Shown: one piece after another, positions 1-5,407 of the stretch
Layout: the number at the start of each line of letters is the position of its first letter
How positions within the stretch are numbered: position 1 is the first letter of the stretch
Assembly: GCA_003222065.1 (NCBI GenBank)
Contig: QHUV01000098.1
Span: 1-8,224 of the forward strand
From: Gemmatimonadota bacterium
GTDB lineage: Bacteria; Gemmatimonadota; Gemmatimonadetes; Gemmatimonadales; Gemmatimonadaceae
Reading direction: 5' to 3'
DNA length: 8,224 nt
Translations under genes and position numbers: made by a program
The notes under the pieces: model-generated
The model's input: only the letters and a program-made list of their open reading frames with translations
What the model was told of the DNA's origin: nothing
Databases searched by the model: none

Positions 1-1076
1 GACATCGCCGGCAGCATGCGTGCGAGTCCGCGGACCGCGATCTCGCCATAATGAGGGTCGAAGCGGGGCGGCCACACGAACGGACGCTCGGCAATGTCGT
101 ACGTCCAGATGACGTACAGCTCGTCGCCGTACGGGCCGTCCACCGGCCGGACGTGCACGCCACCGGGAAAGGTCGCCAACAGACGACGGTCATCCTCGTT
201 ATGCAGGAATCGCTCGCGCTCGGCGTCGCTCCACGGCAGATCGACGGGATCGTTCCAGATGAGAAAGGGAATGGCCCGAGAGACGACGCCTACCCGGTCG
301 CGTATCGTGAGCTTGGCGTGCAGCTCGTGAAAGACCGGCAATTCGAGGTCGAGCATACGTGCAACGTCAGGCAGACCGGGGCCGGCGGCGATGGCGACGC
401 GCTCGGTGGCAATCGTGGCGCCGGAGGCAAGCCGGACGCCACGCACGCGACCACCGTCGACCTGGAAGCCAGCCACACGATCACGCGCGAACGTGGCGCC
501 GGCGCCGAGGGCGCGCTTGAGCATCCACGCGCCTAACGCGACGGCATTGAGCCAGCCAGCGCGACGGACGTGAAGCGCGGCCCTGACGTCGCCGGCGAGT
601 CCTGGAAACGCGCGTCGCGCCGCCGCGCCGCGGAGAAGGTCGGCGCCGTTAGGCTGACCCGCATAGCCCTCGAGCGGCGCCGGCACATACGTTGAGACGG
701 CCGACGCATGGTCGCGCAGCTCGCCCATACCGAACGCCGACACGTCGCGTGCCGTTGCGCGCAACCGCTCGACGCCTTCCTCGTCCGCCGTCACGAACAC
801 GTAGCCGCGCCGATTGAGCCGAAACACGTTGCCACTTTCTTCGGCCATCTCCTCGAGCAGGTCGATGCTGCGCGTCATGTAGCGGAGCATCGTCGCGTCG
901 GGACCCGGCCACCAATTGCGATACGCCTGCGTACCCTTGTCGCTCGTGAGTGTGAGCGGCTCGCGCTCGTCGATGAGAACGACGCGCCGAACGGCGCGTC
1001 TCGACGCCAAGTGATAAGCGAGAGCGGTACCGGCGATGCCGGCGCCACAGATGACGACGTCGGCGACGTCAGGCAT
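1..1076 (-). CDS. FAD-dependent DAO-family oxidoreductase (C-terminus cut by window edge)
   Basis: About 358 residues are visible; the stop lies beyond the left edge. The N-terminus carries a Rossmann dinucleotide-binding fold: a short beta strand, the glycine motif GAGIAG at residues 11-16, and an acidic pair D36-E37 at the end of the second strand where FAD ribose is normally held. A motif SDKGTQAYRNWWPG follows at 45-58, of a kind seen in D-amino-acid or sarcosine oxidase-like (DAO) flavoproteins. The family oxidises amines or amino acids, or acts as a dehydrogenase; the substrate cannot be read from the sequence. The last visible part (IWTYD, then FDPHYGEIAVRGLARMLP) is typical of the region before the C-terminal FAD-contacting strand. 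The start is the ATG at 1074-1076: an in-frame TGA lies eight codons upstream and only GTG or CTG alternatives occur between. No strong Shine-Dalgarno is seen. Its only TTA codon falls in the octamer at 531-538. Confidence 0.88.
   Translation of the reverse strand, partial: MPDVADVVICGAGIAGTALAYHLASRRAVRRVVLIDEREPLTLTSDKGTQAYRNWWPGPDATMLRYMTRSIDLLEEMAEESGNVFRLNRRGYVFVTADEEGVERLRATARDVSAFGMGELRDHASAVSTYVPAPLEGYAGQPNGADLLRGAAARRAFPGLAGDVRAALHVRRAGWLNAVALGAWMLKRALGAGATFARDRVAGFQVDGGRVRGVRLASGATIATERVAIAAGPGLPDVARMLDLELPVFHELHAKLTIRDRVGVVSRAIPFLIWNDPVDLPWSDAERERFLHNEDDRRLLATFPGGVHVRPVDGPYGDELYVIWTYDIAERPFVWPPRFDPHYGEIAVRGLARMLPAM
531..538. repeat. Exact copy of the CGTTAGGC/GCCTAACG octamer
   Basis: Reads GCCTAACG on plus. 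On the oxidoreductase coding strand it reads GCG TTA GGC, so it supplies the single TTA leucine codon seen in that gene. Confidence 0.7.
647..654. repeat. Exact copy of the CGTTAGGC octamer
   Basis: Reads CGTTAGGC on plus. On the oxidoreductase coding strand it is CAG CCT AAC GGC (Gln-Pro-Asn-Gly), a different frame from the copy at 531. Confidence 0.7.
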
Positions 1077-1183
1077 GGATGCGCCCACCAGCCTTCATGA
1101 AGTCTCCCCGGTGCCGCGGTCGCAATGTGGATAGTGCAGCGGCCGCCAACTCCAGAAGACACTAGGCGATGGACAGCATCACA
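1077..1183. other. Short intergenic spacer
   Basis: 107 bp between the oxidoreductase start and the end of the uncertain small acidic gene on the same strand. I see no hairpin or clear promoter; it could be read through within one transcript. Confidence 0.4.
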
Positions 1184-1384
1184 TCAACCGCGGTCGCGCA
1201 GATCGGCGTCGAAGTCCTCTTCTCCTGCTTTCTTTGGGTGCTTGAACTTGTCGTTTCCTTCCGGCCCCGTCGGATCGGCGTCCGTGCCCCGCACGTTGTT
1301 TCCAATGTGCTCGTGCCAATCGCCATTAGGCGACCCGCCGCCGGGCTCGTCGTCGGCGATGCCAGCGCTCCCACAGGAAGCCAA
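1184..1384 (-). CDS. Small acidic hydrophilic protein of unknown function (uncertain)
   Basis: I do not recognise this 66-residue reading frame. It is rich in Asp, Glu, Gly, Lys and His, with no hydrophobic segment, and ends in a charged tail (GEEDFDADLRDRG). The first possible start is a TTG, since a TAA lies four codons upstream in frame, and it would overlap the upstream membrane-protein gene by 59 bp. A GTG further in (VRGTDADP) is another possible start, preceded by a weak GGAA. A competing frame in the same DNA begins with an ATG overlapping the upstream stop (TAATG at 1328-1324) and ends at 1162. That frame encodes a Ser/Thr/Arg-rich 54-residue peptide, which looks more like a shadow. 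Third-position GC is similar in both frames, so composition does not decide between them. Confidence 0.4.
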   Translation of the reverse strand: MASCGSAGIADDEPGGGSPNGDWHEHIGNNVRGTDADPTGPEGNDKFKHPKKAGEEDFDADLRDRG

Positions 1385-1637
1385 GCAGCCATCCGGTTAC
1401 GAAGCCCGCGACCGCGCCAAGGGCTGCTGCCTTGCCGACGACCCAGATGAACCAGAAGAAGCCGCGCGCTGGATCGAGCCGCCTAACGCCGCGCAGGATG
1501 AGTATCCACTGATGCGCGCCCTGGCTGAGCGCGGCGAGAATGCCACCCGTAATAGCCAAGCCCGCCGCCAAGTCCTCGCGGCGGCTGCGATAGTACGATT
1601 CTGGTCGGCGCTGCCGCTGGAAAAACCGAATCGGCAA
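1326..1637 (-). CDS. Small basic membrane protein
   Basis: 103 residues, function unknown. A basic N-terminus (RFFQRQRRPESYYRSRRED) is followed by a hydrophobic segment at about 23-48. A long hydrophobic stretch at about 60-89 (from FFWFIWVV to WLLGFLW) could be one long or two short helices. The end is an arginine-rich tail (RWHRRRRARRR), which by the positive-inside rule should be cytoplasmic. The start is a TTG at 1635-1637, supported by GGGAG five bases upstream on the coding strand. The stop TAA at 1328-1326 lies in a one-mismatch copy of the octamer, and its single AGG arginine codon lies in the exact copy at 1481-1488. A plus-strand frame covers the same DNA but has neither a ribosome site nor a protein-like composition. 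Confidence 0.65.
   Translation of the reverse strand: MPIRFFQRQRRPESYYRSRREDLAAGLAITGGILAALSQGAHQWILILRGVRRLDPARGFFWFIWVVGKAAALGAVAGFVTGWLLGFLWERWHRRRRARRRVA
1481..1488. repeat. Exact copy of the GCCTAACG octamer
   Basis: On the coding strand of the small membrane protein it reads GGC GTT AGG CGG. It therefore imposes the only AGG arginine codon in a gene that otherwise uses CGN. Confidence 0.7.
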
Positions 1638-1642
1638 GAGAT

Positions 1643-1647
1643 CTCCC
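1643..1647 (-). promoter_or_regulatory. Ribosome binding site for the 1326-1637 gene
   Basis: GGGAG on the minus strand, five bases before a TTG. It is the main reason for accepting the non-ATG start of the small membrane protein. Confidence 0.55.
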
Positions 1648-1806
1648 GCTCACGGCTGATCGGCCCGTCGCTGCCGGCTCTAGGCTGGACTCGCTTTCGA
1701 CGTCGTGATGCCGACCGCGGTGCAGAATAGCTCGAATGCCAGATCTCGACGTCCGCCCGACAGTACGGATCACAAAATGCACAGCTCGTTCGCGAATGTC
1801 ACAGAC

Positions 1807-1812
1807 GGAGGA
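1807..1812 (+). promoter_or_regulatory. Ribosome binding site for the 1817-2353 gene
   Basis: GGAGGA ending four bases before the ATG at 1817, a near-perfect anti-16S match. It favours this start over the in-frame ATG at 1736, which would add 27 residues of non-protein-like sequence. Confidence 0.8.
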
Positions 1813-1816
1813 ACGG

Positions 1817-2353
1817 ATGTCGACGAACGAACGCGCGGAAGGGGATTATTCACTGACCGAGCCGGAGAGCGCGCCACCGGGCAAGGGCACGTCCGAGCGC
1901 GTCATCCGTGATGCCGATACCGTGGGCGAAAGCTCGGGCGGATTTCTCGGAGCCGTAACCGGCATGTCGATTGGGGCCGTCGGCGGGCCGGTCGGGCTCG
2001 TCCTCGGCGGAATCGCCGGCGCGGTCGGAGGCTGGTGGGCCGGGAAGGGCATCGCCAGCGCGATCACGAAGCACGACGAGATCGCTTTTCGCCGCAATTT
2101 CGAGAGCTCGAAGAATCGACCGGCCGATCGTACGTACGAGGACGTGCGGCCAGCGTACGTCGCGGGCCACCTCGCGGGCCGCAATCCCGATTATGAGGGC
2201 CGCTCCTTCGAGGAGGTCGAATCCGATCTGCGCTGTGGGTGGGGCACCGACATCGTGCGCCGCTGCGGCGAGTGGCCGGGTGTGCGTCGTTATGCACACG
2301 CGGCGTTCGACCACGCGCGTGGCAACCCGGTGTCAGAGGTCGACGCCGACTAG
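1817..2353 (+). CDS. Glycine-zipper protein with conserved C-terminal stress-protein-like domain
   Basis: 178 residues. Residues 1-40 are polar and probably disordered. Residues 41-83 form a Gly/Ala-rich hydrophobic hairpin (GGFLGAVTGMSIGAVGG, then GLVLGGIAGAVGGWWAGKG) with repeated GxxxG spacing, the glycine-zipper pattern of helices that pack or insert in membranes. Residues 88-165 look like a compact domain with an aromatic and acidic pattern (FRRNFESS, YEDVRPAYVAGHLAG, GRSFEEVESDLRCGW). A similar pattern (Y..Y.PAY..G then F..VE..LR..W) occurs in bacterial proteins usually annotated as general-stress or hypothetical; this parallel is from memory. Two cysteines, C140 and C150, lie in this part. 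No signal peptide precedes the hairpin. The start is set by the strong ribosome site. The 3' end overlaps the convergent dehydrogenase gene by 21 bp. The biochemical role is unknown. Confidence 0.8.
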   Translation: MSTNERAEGDYSLTEPESAPPGKGTSERVIRDADTVGESSGGFLGAVTGMSIGAVGGPVGLVLGGIAGAVGGWWAGKGIASAITKHDEIAFRRNFESSKNRPADRTYEDVRPAYVAGHLAGRNPDYEGRSFEEVESDLRCGWGTDIVRRCGEWPGVRRYAHAAFDHARGNPVSEVDAD

Positions 2354-3142
2354 TCGCGCGCTCGCGTCCCAGAGCCGCTGTCGCGCGGCGCCGTCGCGCG
2401 CCGCGCGCGGCGTGCGGACCGGCCGGCCGCCCAACGTCAGGCAGTATCCCTCGCTCGGTAACGTCGCTGTCGCGCTGTCGGCGACGGCGCGACCTGCGTC
2501 GTTAGGCGAGAGAAAGAGCGCGCGCCAGAGCGGACGGAGCCAACGGGCGCGCCACCACCAGCGCTCGCGCAACAGGTCCGTCGCCACCAGCCCGGGATAG
2601 ACGCATACGGCCGTCACGCCGGTCCCGGCCAATCGTTCGGCGAGGGACGCCGTGAACATGATATTGGCGAGCTTCGATTGGAGGTAGGCGCGCGTCCCGT
2701 TGTAGCGCCGCGCGCTCTGCAGGTCGTCGAGGTCGATTCTTCCCCAGCGCGCGAGCGAAGAGGAGACGGTGACGACGCGCGCCGGCACGCCAGCGCGGAG
2801 CGCGGGCAAGAGGAGGTGAGTGAGCAGGAACGGCGCGAGATGATTGACCGCGAGCGTGGCCTCGATGCCGTCGGCGCTCACTTTCCGCCGGACGTGTTGC
2901 ACGCCCGCATTGTTTACGAGCAGTTGGATGCGCGGCCAGCGTTCCCTGATCTCCGCAGCCGCCGAGCGAATGGAGGTGAGCGAGGAAAGATCGCAGCGGA
3001 TCGTGCTGCCCGCGTCGCGTCCGAGTGTCACGACGGTCGCGCCACGTCGCGCCAGCTCGGCCGCCGCGGCCTGACCGATGCCGCGGCTCGCGCCGGTAAC
3101 GACGCATACGTACGTTGACGAGCCGCTACTCCCTTCACTCAC
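2333..3142 (-). CDS. Short-chain dehydrogenase/reductase (SDR), retinol-dehydrogenase-like
   Basis: 269 residues, a complete classical SDR that uses NAD(P)H to interconvert alcohol and carbonyl groups. The cofactor motif TGASRGIG is at 16-23, CDLSS at 50-54 (the Asp contacts adenine), NNAG at 77-80, structural N100 in VNHLAPFLL, active-site serine in SSS at 127-129, Y153 and K157 of the YxxxK pair, and PG at 183-184 followed by VATDL. The NHLAPFLLTHLLLP segment and the long C-terminus resemble the retinol dehydrogenase/WW-domain oxidoreductase-like subgroup; the substrate is unknown. Arg42 after the second strand suggests an NADP(H) preference (inference). The start is a GTG at 3140-3142; an upstream ATG at 3159-3161 is out of frame. 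No Shine-Dalgarno is visible, so the message may be leaderless or the start could differ. Confidence 0.9.
   Translation of the reverse strand: MSEGSSGSSTYVCVVTGASRGIGQAAAAELARRGATVVTLGRDAGSTIRCDLSSLTSIRSAAAEIRERWPRIQLLVNNAGVQHVRRKVSADGIEATLAVNHLAPFLLTHLLLPALRAGVPARVVTVSSSLARWGRIDLDDLQSARRYNGTRAYLQSKLANIMFTASLAERLAGTGVTAVCVYPGLVATDLLRERWWWRARWLRPLWRALFLSPNDAGRAVADSATATLPSEGYCLTLGGRPVRTPRAARDGAARQRLWDASARLVGVDL
2500..2507. repeat. Exact copy of the CGTTAGGC octamer
   Basis: Inside the dehydrogenase gene, where the coding strand reads TCG CCT AAC GAC (Ser-Pro-Asn-Asp) in the C-terminal region. Confidence 0.7.
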
Positions 3143-3164
3143 GCGCGTAGTCGCGAAGCATCGC

Positions 3165-3168
3165 GGAG
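3165..3168 (+). promoter_or_regulatory. Ribosome binding site for the 3177-3821 gene
   Basis: GGAG, eight bases before the GTG at 3177. It supports that non-ATG start and lies in the 34-bp gap between two divergent genes. Confidence 0.6.
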
Positions 3169-3176
3169 AAACTTAA

Positions 3177-3821
3177 GTGTCCGGTCTCATTCGGCTTCTC
3201 GCCATTCTACTGCTCGCCGGCGCGGCGCTGCTTGGCGCGGGCGCGGCGTTGCATCCGATGCTCACCGGCGATGCCGCGGCGCAGCTGCGTACGATCGCGA
3301 CGACACCGTATTGGCGCGCGCTACATCTGGCGATGCTTGCCGGCTCGGGATTCATCATCGCCGGTGTGTGGGTGCGACTGGTGAGCGATCACTCAATGGC
3401 GGCGGTGCTCGTGGCGGCGCTCGCCCTTGTGTCGATTGGGATTGCGCTCAACGCGCTGAACATCGCCTTTATGGCGGGCTCCGGAACGCACATGGCCGCC
3501 CTCTTTTCAAGCGGCCGCGCGGAGATCGAAAGCGTGTTCGAGGCGACGCATCCGATTGGCTTGATGGCGGCGCGATTCGGGAACTTCATCGTCGCGCTCG
3601 GAGCGGCTGCACTCGGTTGGATCGAGTGGCACGACGCGACGCGTCCGCGCTGGCTGGCCTGGCTCGCCTGGCTCGCCGCCGGCGGAGGTTTCATCGGCGT
3701 GCTCTTCTTCGACGAAGCCAGCCGGTTTGCGCTGGCGGCGGTGGGACTGCTCTCCGGCTGGGAAGTCGCCACGGCCGCGCTGGCGTTGCGCCGCACCGTG
3801 CCGTCCAATTCTACTCGTTAG
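3177..3821 (+). CDS. Polytopic inner-membrane protein, six predicted helices
   Basis: 214 residues of unknown function, probably in the inner membrane. Hydrophobic segments lie at about 5-25, 48-69, 73-98, 126-148, 159-178 and 183-204. Several histidines sit near predicted membrane boundaries (H26 in HPML, H50 in ALHLAML, H105, H125 in THPIG), which could matter for metal or haem binding, but nothing proves this. Residues 159-167 are WLAWLAWLA, encoded by three tandem 9-bp units at 3651-3677. The start is a GTG with GGAG eight bases upstream. It is divergent from the dehydrogenase with 34 bp between starts, so the two may share a control region. The TAG stop at 3819-3821 lies in an octamer copy and overlaps the stop of the convergent 50-residue gene. 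Confidence 0.82.
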   Translation: MSGLIRLLAILLLAGAALLGAGAALHPMLTGDAAAQLRTIATTPYWRALHLAMLAGSGFIIAGVWVRLVSDHSMAAVLVAALALVSIGIALNALNIAFMAGSGTHMAALFSSGRAEIESVFEATHPIGLMAARFGNFIVALGAAALGWIEWHDATRPRWLAWLAWLAAGGGFIGVLFFDEASRFALAAVGLLSGWEVATAALALRRTVPSNSTR

Positions 3822-3823
3822 GC
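3816..3823. repeat. Exact octamer copy supplying two opposing stop codons
   Basis: CGTTAGGC on plus. It contains TAG (3819-3821), the stop of the plus-strand membrane protein. Read on minus it gives TAA (3820-3818), the stop of the convergent small membrane protein. Confidence 0.75.
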
Positions 3824-3970
3824 GTCGATCTTCGCTTTGAGATTCTTGGCGAAGTACACGCCGATAGCCGTGCCGACCATACTGAGCACGAACGCGGTAC
3901 CAGTCCCGGCGAGGGCGCCGAGGTACCAGCCAATCGTGCCGCCGATGAAGGCGCCGAGGGTAGGGAGCAT
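3818..3970 (-). CDS. 50-residue glycine-zipper membrane protein
   Basis: A small gene of 51 codons including the stop, with an ATG at 3968-3970 and a TAA at 3818-3820. The peptide starts MLPTLGAFIGGTIGWYLG, continues through AGTGTAFVLSMVGTAIGVYF and ends in the basic tail AKNLKAKIDA. It has two hydrophobic halves joined at about residues 19-24 and glycines spaced like GxxxG, which suggests a two-helix hairpin or one long helix in the inner membrane with a cytoplasmic basic end. Codons are GC-ending and consistent with coding. No clear Shine-Dalgarno is visible. It resembles small uncharacterised GTIGW-type membrane proteins that I believe occur in related bacteria, but I cannot name a family. 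It lies downstream of the susCD pair on the same strand, with the palindrome at 4053-4082 between them. Confidence 0.7.
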   Translation of the reverse strand: MLPTLGAFIGGTIGWYLGALAGTGTAFVLSMVGTAIGVYFAKNLKAKIDA

Positions 3971-4052
3971 CACTATTGAGACGCGCGGCCCTGGCGGCGC
4001 GTTTCTAGTAGATCGTAACCCAAGATGGTGATAGCAGGAGTGGGGTCCACAG

Positions 4053-4082
4053 GGGCGTTATGGCAATATTGGCATAACGCCC
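4053..4082. repeat. 30-bp imperfect palindrome: possible terminator or operator
   Basis: The arms GGGCGTTATG (4053-4062) and CATAACGCCC (4073-4082) are perfect reverse complements. The centre CAATATTG (4064-4071) is itself a palindrome, and only the G4063/G4072 pair breaks the symmetry. It begins six bases after the susD stop on the minus strand and precedes the 50-residue gene. As RNA it would form a stable stem that could end or attenuate susCD transcription or protect its 3' end, but no T-run follows on either strand. The AT-rich centre and near-perfect symmetry also suit a dimeric protein binding site. Confidence 0.6.
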
Positions 4083-4088
4083 GCTCGA

Positions 4089-5384
4089 TCACCCGCCTGC
4101 TGCAATTCGCTCGTTCAGAGGCAACGGCATGCACGTCGTCGTTCCATACGGCACACCGTTCTGGTCGTTGCCGACCTTCCACGGAATCTTGAAGCGGAGC
4201 AAGTCATTGTATCGCTGACCGCCTTCCATGAAGAACTCACGGTTACGCTCGTCCAACACGAGGGCCTTGATCGACGCATCATCTGATGGTCCCGTGTACT
4301 GCGGCAGCTGCAGCTGTGTTCTTCGCGCATTGATGATCCCAACCGCGGTCGCCCCCTTCAGGGCCTCGGCGCGAATGAGCTGTGCCTCGATGTAGCTGGC
4401 GAGGCGCATCGGATCGGCGCGCGAGAAATTCTTGTTCGTAATGACATACAGATCCGTCACGCCATCGAAGGCGTTTGGCGGCAAGCCGACGTCTGGCCCG
4501 GCTGCTACCTGAACCCGAGGATCGGGCTGCCCGCCGACGGTCAGGGCGCGGTACTGGGGGTCGACCGAGGCGTTACCAAACTCTGAAAGGCTGGTCCATG
4601 CGTCGTTCCACCGAGTATCTGCATCGACGCTCCGCGTCACGAAAAACTCGAAACCGGGAGTGACCAGCGCCGCGTCGGCCGCCGCTCCGGCTGCATTGCC
4701 GCGATCGAGCCGCACCCGTGCTCGACCCACAGAGACGAGGTTCAGGAGCTCCGTCTTGGCTGTCCCAGCTGACATGGCGTTGATGAGCGTGAGCGCTGCA
4801 TCGAACTTGCCCTCCGCTATCGCGAGCACTTCGGCTGGTGTGTGAATGCTCTTTTCCTTGTTGAAGCGCATCGCACAGAACCCCTCACCGAGCAACGTGT
4901 ACGCGTAGGCGCCGAATGCCGCAACGCGCGCCCGCAGCGGCGCGAGAGGAACCGGCGACTGGGCGTCGGTCCAGCCCTGCAGACGCGCGAGAATGTCGTC
5001 GGCCTGGAATCGAGCGGTCTGTAGCGGCGTGTACGCGCCCAAAAACCCGGAGCACGACGTCTGCTCGTTACTCGTGTCGTCTTCGTTGATCTTCTTCGTG
5101 CCCCAGTTCTTTGCGTTCAGGTTCCCGGACGCACCGAGGAATTGATCCGAGAGTATCGACGTCGATGCGACGTAGTTACTGAATGCGCACTCGAAATCCG
5201 CAACGACGCTCGCGGCTAGCGTTGGCGCGGTGATGGGATCGCCGAGCAAGTCAGTCGGAATTCGCCCAGGGAGTTCGACCTTGAGCACGTCGGAACAACC
5301 CGCCGCCGACAAGAGTGTCAGGAGGGCTCCGGCTAGTAACGATGACGCGCGCGTCGGCTTGGATCGATCGAAGATATTTCGCAT
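4089..5384 (-). CDS. SusD/RagB-family outer-membrane lipoprotein
   Basis: 431 residues. The N-terminus is a lipoprotein signal: a basic start (RNIFDRSKPTR), a hydrophobic stretch at about 15-25, and a lipobox-like SAAGC with the acylated cysteine at C30. SusD-like proteins sit on the cell surface as a lid on the SusC porin and bind the nutrient. The typical C-terminal signature is present: LDERNREFFMEGGQRYNDLLRF at about 377-398, with the conserved ER..EF..EG.R..DL.R pattern, then a tail ending MPLPLNERIAAGG. The middle part (YTPLQTARFQADDILARL and GAYAYTLLGEGFCAM) fits the helical repeat core. It is shorter than many Bacteroidota SusD proteins (often 500 or more), as in divergent members. 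The start is an ATG 23 bp after the susC stop with a poor Shine-Dalgarno, so translational coupling is plausible. The substrate is unknown. Confidence 0.92.
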   Translation of the reverse strand: MRNIFDRSKPTRASSLLAGALLTLLSAAGCSDVLKVELPGRIPTDLLGDPITAPTLAASVVADFECAFSNYVASTSILSDQFLGASGNLNAKNWGTKKINEDDTSNEQTSCSGFLGAYTPLQTARFQADDILARLQGWTDAQSPVPLAPLRARVAAFGAYAYTLLGEGFCAMRFNKEKSIHTPAEVLAIAEGKFDAALTLINAMSAGTAKTELLNLVSVGRARVRLDRGNAAGAAADAALVTPGFEFFVTRSVDADTRWNDAWTSLSEFGNASVDPQYRALTVGGQPDPRVQVAAGPDVGLPPNAFDGVTDLYVITNKNFSRADPMRLASYIEAQLIRAEALKGATAVGIINARRTQLQLPQYTGPSDDASIKALVLDERNREFFMEGGQRYNDLLRFKIPWKVGNDQNGVPYGTTTCMPLPLNERIAAGG

Positions 5385-5407
5385 GGTCGGCTCGATTCCG
5401 TGTCTGG

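Larger units (their letters stand above)
1638..1816. promoter_or_regulatory. Divergent control region
   Basis: 179 bp between the divergent starts of the small basic membrane protein and the glycine-zipper protein. It must hold promoters for both if the starts are right. No confident -35/-10 pair is visible by eye; the only part with lower GC is around 1768-1802. Ribosome sites are present at both ends. Confidence 0.45.

Noticed and set aside
51..536. 161-residue plus-strand open frame
   Set aside because: It is antisense to the FAD oxidoreductase, which reads through without stops and has a proper Rossmann motif.
531..654. The octamer pair as a local promoter or operator
   Set aside because: Both copies are deep inside coding sequence, and other copies are scattered across unrelated genes without fixed distance to starts, so a gene-specific regulatory role is unlikely.
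1125..1730. 201-residue plus-strand open frame
   Set aside because: It covers the minus-strand 103-residue gene and small ORFs. It has no ribosome site, and its composition (Arg/Pro/Ser-rich, no domain pattern) is that of a shadow frame in GC-rich DNA.
1736..1816. N-terminal extension of the glycine-zipper protein from an earlier ATG
   Set aside because: The added 27 residues are unlike the rest of the protein and lack a ribosome site, while GGAGGA sits correctly before the ATG at 1817.
3311..3979. 222-residue plus-strand open frame
   Set aside because: It is an out-of-frame shadow of the six-helix membrane protein. Its product is Arg/His-rich without membrane segments or start signals.
4053..4082. 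The palindrome as a mobile-element terminal repeat or attachment site
   Set aside because: No second copy, transposase, integrase or target duplication is visible in the window.
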